IMG/VR virus record: IMGVR_UViG_3300024520_000057
Coordinates: 1 to 64,000 of that record
Reading direction: 5' to 3' (one strand)
Length of the DNA stretch: 64,000 nt
Origin: a virus
Positions within the stretch are counted from its first letter, which is position 1. Each line of letters starts with the position of its first letter. Below are positions 60,403-64,000 of the stretch, piece by piece. The position numbers were made by a program, and so were the translations under genes. The notes under the pieces are model-generated. The model had not been told where the DNA came from and ran no database searches. It saw nothing but the letters and a program-made list of their open reading frames with translations.

Positions 60403-63400
60403 ATGAAACAAATATTTTTAATACTAATGTTTTTGTTTGGTTTAGCATTAGCACAAATTGAATCAGTATCATATCAAAGAGTTCCAAGAACAGGTGGTGG
60501 TAAGGTAATTCCTGGATTGGATGTAGATTTGTATTATGGTGGAACAAGCAACAAAGCATATGATTTAACAGAAGTGAGTAGTGCTCCAGGAAAATATAAC
60601 AATTCAAGTGTTGAACCAGGAATTTATGATGTGTGGATTAATGGAAGTTTGAATGAAAGCAGTATTGTAGTTGGGACAGTAGCTGATTCAACTTTAACAC
60701 TTGTAAAAATGACAAAGGCTACAATTGATTATATTGGTTCAGGTGGAAGTGTAACCAATAATCCAGATGATATCACATTAGAAGCAAAGCCTGGAGATAA
60801 AATAGGAATTATAACTGCTTATTTGGATACAATAACATCTAATATGAATTGGGTGTCATTACAACTAAAAGGTGGTATCCCTGATGATGCTACAAGTGCC
60901 AACACTGCTTTGACCAATGCAATTTCAGATGCTAATAGTGATTACAATGGGGGAAGTGTATTTATTCAGGGTGGGAAATATTATGTTCCTGGAGCAATAA
61001 CACAGACAACTGATGTAAAGCTATTTGGTGATCCTTCAGGTGCAAGTCATTTCAGAGGGAATAGCACCTATTTTATGAGATTAAATACAGATACAGTTAT
61101 AATTCAAAATCAGAGGTTTAGTGATTATGCTAATGTTTTTGAAATAAAAGGAAATATCAAGTATTTGGAAATAAGTAATTGCACATTTGATAATAATACA
61201 TCACCATTAGATAATCCAGATGATGCCAATGATTATAAAATTGAAACACTGGTATTAAAGGATAATATTGTAAAAAATTGTAACACTGGATTTATGGTTG
61301 ATACTGATAGTTTACAGAATGCATGGGCACTTAATAATCTTATATACAATCTCAGTAGCACCAATGCCACAATTGGAATAATGTTTGGCAGGGATGATTC
61401 CAGTAAAAATTACAATAGAAATTATATCATTGCTGGGAATGTAATTGATTCAGTTTTACAAACAGATGCCACAGCTCATGAAACACATGGGATTTATGTT
61501 TTTGGTGATAATGTTGTAATAGATGGAAATGTAGTCAATAATATAGAGGCATCTAATAGTGCTGTTACAACTGCTGTTGAAGGGATTTATGCCAAGCTTC
61601 AATATGGGAGTATATCAAATAATATGTCAGAAGATGGTGGATTTTATGAAGGTGTAATTGCAGTAAAGGGCAGACCAGTTGAGGACATTGATTATAGAAG
61701 TTTGGGATGGAATATCATTGTAGCAAATAATAATTTAATAAATACAGATACATACCATCAAGGTGCTGGTCACCCTACAGAAAGTGTGGGAATAAATATA
61801 CAAACAAGAGATGTATTGGTTGTAAATAATTATTTAGATGGTTTTACAGATGATGCTATTTATGCACCACAATCATCAAATCCATGGGACAATGTTACAA
61901 TCAGAGGAAATCACATTGTTAATACTAAAGGAGCAGAGGCAATAAGGTTTGCTAACAGTGGAAGAAATTTAACAATTGAAAATAATTTAATATTCAGAAT
62001 AATATCTTCCAGTGCATCTGCTAATAGAATATATGGTATGGATATAGGAAGGCTTGATGAGGAACTTGATGATGTGATAATAAGAAATAATACTATATTG
62101 GTTGATTCAACAGAAGCCACATCTGATAATTTTCCAAGAGGAATAAGACTGTTAGCAAGAGATTATGAAATGAATAATGTTATTATTGATGGTAATATAT
62201 TTGATTTTAAATCAGCTAATGTTACCACATCAACAGCAATTGAGTTTTATGGCTATGCTACTGACCATGTTTTTGATAGTGTTATTGTTAAGAATAATGA
62301 TTTCAGATATGTGGATGCTTTATTTGCTGAAAATGGAGAACAGCTTCAATACATTACAAGTTATGATAATTTAAGCTATGATGTCCAAGCAATGTTTGAT
62401 TTAATGGAAGGTAAAGGAATATTCACAACTGTTAAGGATACATTCATTGCAGCAGTGAATTCATTGGACATATCATATCCAGGATATTATAATTTTAATG
62501 GAGCTGTAATAAATGTTGATACACTAACTTTTCTTCCAAAAGGAAATTCCAATAGCAATGTCATTGAAATAAGGTCTGATGATGTAACAATTGCTAATTT
62601 AACAATATTAGGAAATTATGATGTTACAAGAGGCATATACCTTACATCAGGATATGGCAACATAACAATTAGGGATGTGAAATTGATTGGAACAGGACAA
62701 GGGATAAGGATGGATGACAGCCACAATGTATTGATTGATAATGCAACAGTGTGGGATTCAACTGTATCCACTGATGGTGTGTATGGGAGTAGTTCAGCTG
62801 GAGATAGTGTTACTGTAACTAATTGCAATCTTTATGCTGAAAGAGGAATATATTTCAAATCAAATTTTTCAGATGGCTCCAAGGGTGCATATGATTTGAT
62901 AATTTCAAATAACAGAGTTGTTTATCCAACAGGACTTGGGACTCATTCAGAAGGCATAACAGCTTCATATGCAGTCAGAGCAAAAATAATAAATAATTTT
63001 ATTGATGGATTTGATTTAGGAATCAGCATGACAGGTGATACACTTTACAATGGTGGACATCTGGTTTCAGGGAATACAGTTAATGGCAGAACAAATTCCA
63101 TTGAATTTGTTAGAGTTAGAAATGGAAAGGTTGCTAATAATTTCTTTTATGCAGATAGTGGTGTTGCTAATTTTAGTAATTGTAAAAATTTAACAATAAT
63201 TGGCAATACATTCAGAGGTGATTATTACAATGATGCCCACATGTCAAGATTTAGTGCTGTTGGATTGATTTATATGTTAGGATATGCTGATGGTGATGGA
63301 TATGTTGATCCAGACAGTTCAGTTGATAATACACTTATAATGGGCAATAAACTTTCAAATGGTGGAGATGGAATAAGGTGGTTGTCATCATTGGTTCCAA

Positions 63401-63846
63401 CTTCACATATACAAATTAACAACAATCAATTTGATTCACTAAGACAAGCTATTTATATTGGTTCATCTGGTTCAATGCAACAAGGATACATCCAAGTAAA
63501 TAATAATGTGGCTAAAAACATCCATGCCTCATTTTTTGTTGCAGCAGATTCAATAACATCACTTCAAGTGAATTTCAATATGGTTCAATTTGATTCCAGC
63601 CAGAAACAGGAAGCACCACCATTGAATTGGGGAATGAGATTGGTAGGAGTTGATGATTTACAAATGATAGGGAATTTTTGGGAATGTATAAATGGTGGTT
63701 TAAATAGACCAGTAACAACTCAAACCAATGAACACAGAAATATAATACACTTGGGCAATATTTATAAAGATTTTATCAATAACACTCCAACTTGGGTAAA
63801 TACAACTACAGTGTATGATACATTGAATATCATGTATGATTTTTAA
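60403..63846 (+). CDS. Beta-helix tail-spike-like protein with signal peptide, 1147 aa
   Basis: The signal peptide (QIFLILMFLFGLALAQ) precedes a right-handed beta-helix: repeats such as VVIDGNVVNNIEAS, VTIRGNHIVNTKG, VIIRNNTILVD and LTIIGNTFRGD. This is the pectin lyase-like or PbH1 fold, often a polysaccharide-degrading spike. No catalytic residue can be assigned by eye. The signal peptide is unusual for a tail part and suggests a secreted enzyme or a host-derived gene. Confidence 0.75.
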   Translation: MKQIFLILMFLFGLALAQIESVSYQRVPRTGGGKVIPGLDVDLYYGGTSNKAYDLTEVSSAPGKYNNSSVEPGIYDVWINGSLNESSIVVGTVADSTLTLVKMTKATIDYIGSGGSVTNNPDDITLEAKPGDKIGIITAYLDTITSNMNWVSLQLKGGIPDDATSANTALTNAISDANSDYNGGSVFIQGGKYYVPGAITQTTDVKLFGDPSGASHFRGNSTYFMRLNTDTVIIQNQRFSDYANVFEIKGNIKYLEISNCTFDNNTSPLDNPDDANDYKIETLVLKDNIVKNCNTGFMVDTDSLQNAWALNNLIYNLSSTNATIGIMFGRDDSSKNYNRNYIIAGNVIDSVLQTDATAHETHGIYVFGDNVVIDGNVVNNIEASNSAVTTAVEGIYAKLQYGSISNNMSEDGGFYEGVIAVKGRPVEDIDYRSLGWNIIVANNNLINTDTYHQGAGHPTESVGINIQTRDVLVVNNYLDGFTDDAIYAPQSSNPWDNVTIRGNHIVNTKGAEAIRFANSGRNLTIENNLIFRIISSSASANRIYGMDIGRLDEELDDVIIRNNTILVDSTEATSDNFPRGIRLLARDYEMNNVIIDGNIFDFKSANVTTSTAIEFYGYATDHVFDSVIVKNNDFRYVDALFAENGEQLQYITSYDNLSYDVQAMFDLMEGKGIFTTVKDTFIAAVNSLDISYPGYYNFNGAVINVDTLTFLPKGNSNSNVIEIRSDDVTIANLTILGNYDVTRGIYLTSGYGNITIRDVKLIGTGQGIRMDDSHNVLIDNATVWDSTVSTDGVYGSSSAGDSVTVTNCNLYAERGIYFKSNFSDGSKGAYDLIISNNRVVYPTGLGTHSEGITASYAVRAKIINNFIDGFDLGISMTGDTLYNGGHLVSGNTVNGRTNSIEFVRVRNGKVANNFFYADSGVANFSNCKNLTIIGNTFRGDYYNDAHMSRFSAVGLIYMLGYADGDGYVDPDSSVDNTLIMGNKLSNGGDGIRWLSSLVPTSHIQINNNQFDSLRQAIYIGSSGSMQQGYIQVNNNVAKNIHASFFVAADSITSLQVNFNMVQFDSSQKQEAPPLNWGMRLVGVDDLQMIGNFWECINGGLNRPVTTQTNEHRNIIHLGNIYKDFINNTPTWVNTTTVYDTLNIMYDF

Positions 63847-63920
63847 AAAGATGTTGTTCATTATGTATATTAATTATGTAGTATGAATAAAATAGTGTAA
63901 AAACCAGTTCTGCCACCCGA

Positions 63921-63951
63921 AATCCCAGCTGAATTATATTTGGCTGGGATT
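63921..63951 (+). terminator. Hairpin downstream of the spike gene
   Basis: AATCCCAGC (63921-63929) pairs with GCTGGGATT (63943-63951) around a 13-nt loop. No T-run follows directly, so it is a weak terminator candidate. The surrounding 63847-64000 is AT-rich with no gene that I can support. Confidence 0.5.
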
Positions 63952-64000
63952 GTTAACAACAGGATTTCAAGTAATGGTAGTGTTTGGGAAAATTGGGAAT

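Noticed and set aside
1-64000. tRNA genes
   Set aside because: No cloverleaf with a GTTCRA arm was found in the non-coding stretches I read; a covariance-model search would be needed to be sure.
1-64000. Alternative genetic code with TGA as sense codon
   Set aside because: TGA ends many genes in 4-nt overlaps, so only the single 10503 TGA is odd.

Overview
This window is part of a tailed phage (siphovirus) genome of at least 64 kb. Every gene I accept is on the + strand, tightly packed with ATGA, GTGA or TAATG overlaps. It carries a full set of head and tail genes: terminase, portal, minor head protein, prohead protease, scaffold-like protein, HK97-type capsid, head-tail adaptors, tail tube, frameshifted tail chaperones, a 1655-residue tape measure, tail tip and a beta-helix spike. 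There is no sheath gene. The DNA is AT-rich, G exceeds C on the + strand almost everywhere, and CpG is nearly absent: a hand count of positions 301-1380 gave 2 CpG against 28 GpC. Arginine is therefore almost always AGA/AGG. Shine-Dalgarno sites (AAGGAG, GGAGG) are clear. Five exported proteins have signal peptides that appear to be cut just before Gln, a habit of the FCB bacteria (Bacteroidota and relatives). My best guess is a host in or near that superphylum that still uses Shine-Dalgarno sites, but the host is not identified.

Layout. 0-5 kb: recombination and repair genes (SbcD/gp47-like and SbcC/gp46-like nuclease, RuvC-like resolvase). 5-9.2 kb: many small genes, including a sulfotransferase-like protein, a MazG-like pyrophosphohydrolase and zinc-ribbon proteins. 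9.2-10.1 kb: a mostly non-coding segment where strand skew flips from G-rich to C-rich and the hexamer GTGTAA/TTACAC recurs in both orientations; it is a candidate origin or control region. 10.1-16.9 kb: a sigma region-4 protein, a DUF2493-like SLOG protein, three methyltransferases and a pair of duplicated membrane-anchored proteins around a short glycosyltransferase. 17-21.4 kb: a likely lysis region (NlpC/P60 peptidase, small membrane proteins) with two secreted proteins. 21.5-24.4 kb: glycosyltransferases around an adjacent cohesin-like / dockerin-like gene pair.

24.4-34.5 kb is the packaging and head module. The terminase large subunit is split in two genes by a split intein whose N half carries a PD-(D/E)xK homing endonuclease. 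Portal, a minor head protein fused to an ADP-ribosyltransferase, a ChaB-ChaB-protease fusion, a scaffold-like protein and the major capsid protein follow, ending in a strong terminator. 35-42.4 kb is a sugar island set inside the structural operon: a double glycosyltransferase, further glycosyltransferases, a methyltransferase, a DegT aminotransferase and a GNAT acetyltransferase. Together they could make and attach an N-acetylated amino sugar to the virion or to the host surface.

42.5-63.8 kb is the connector and tail module. It includes a 924-residue protein with about 27 repeats of 20 residues, the head-tail joining proteins, tail tube, a chaperone pair joined by a predicted -1 frameshift at TTTTTTA, tape measure, a large tail-tip protein and three surface proteins, two of them with signal peptides. 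I saw no tRNA, CRISPR array, integrase, reverse transcriptase, insertion sequence or DNA polymerase in the window.
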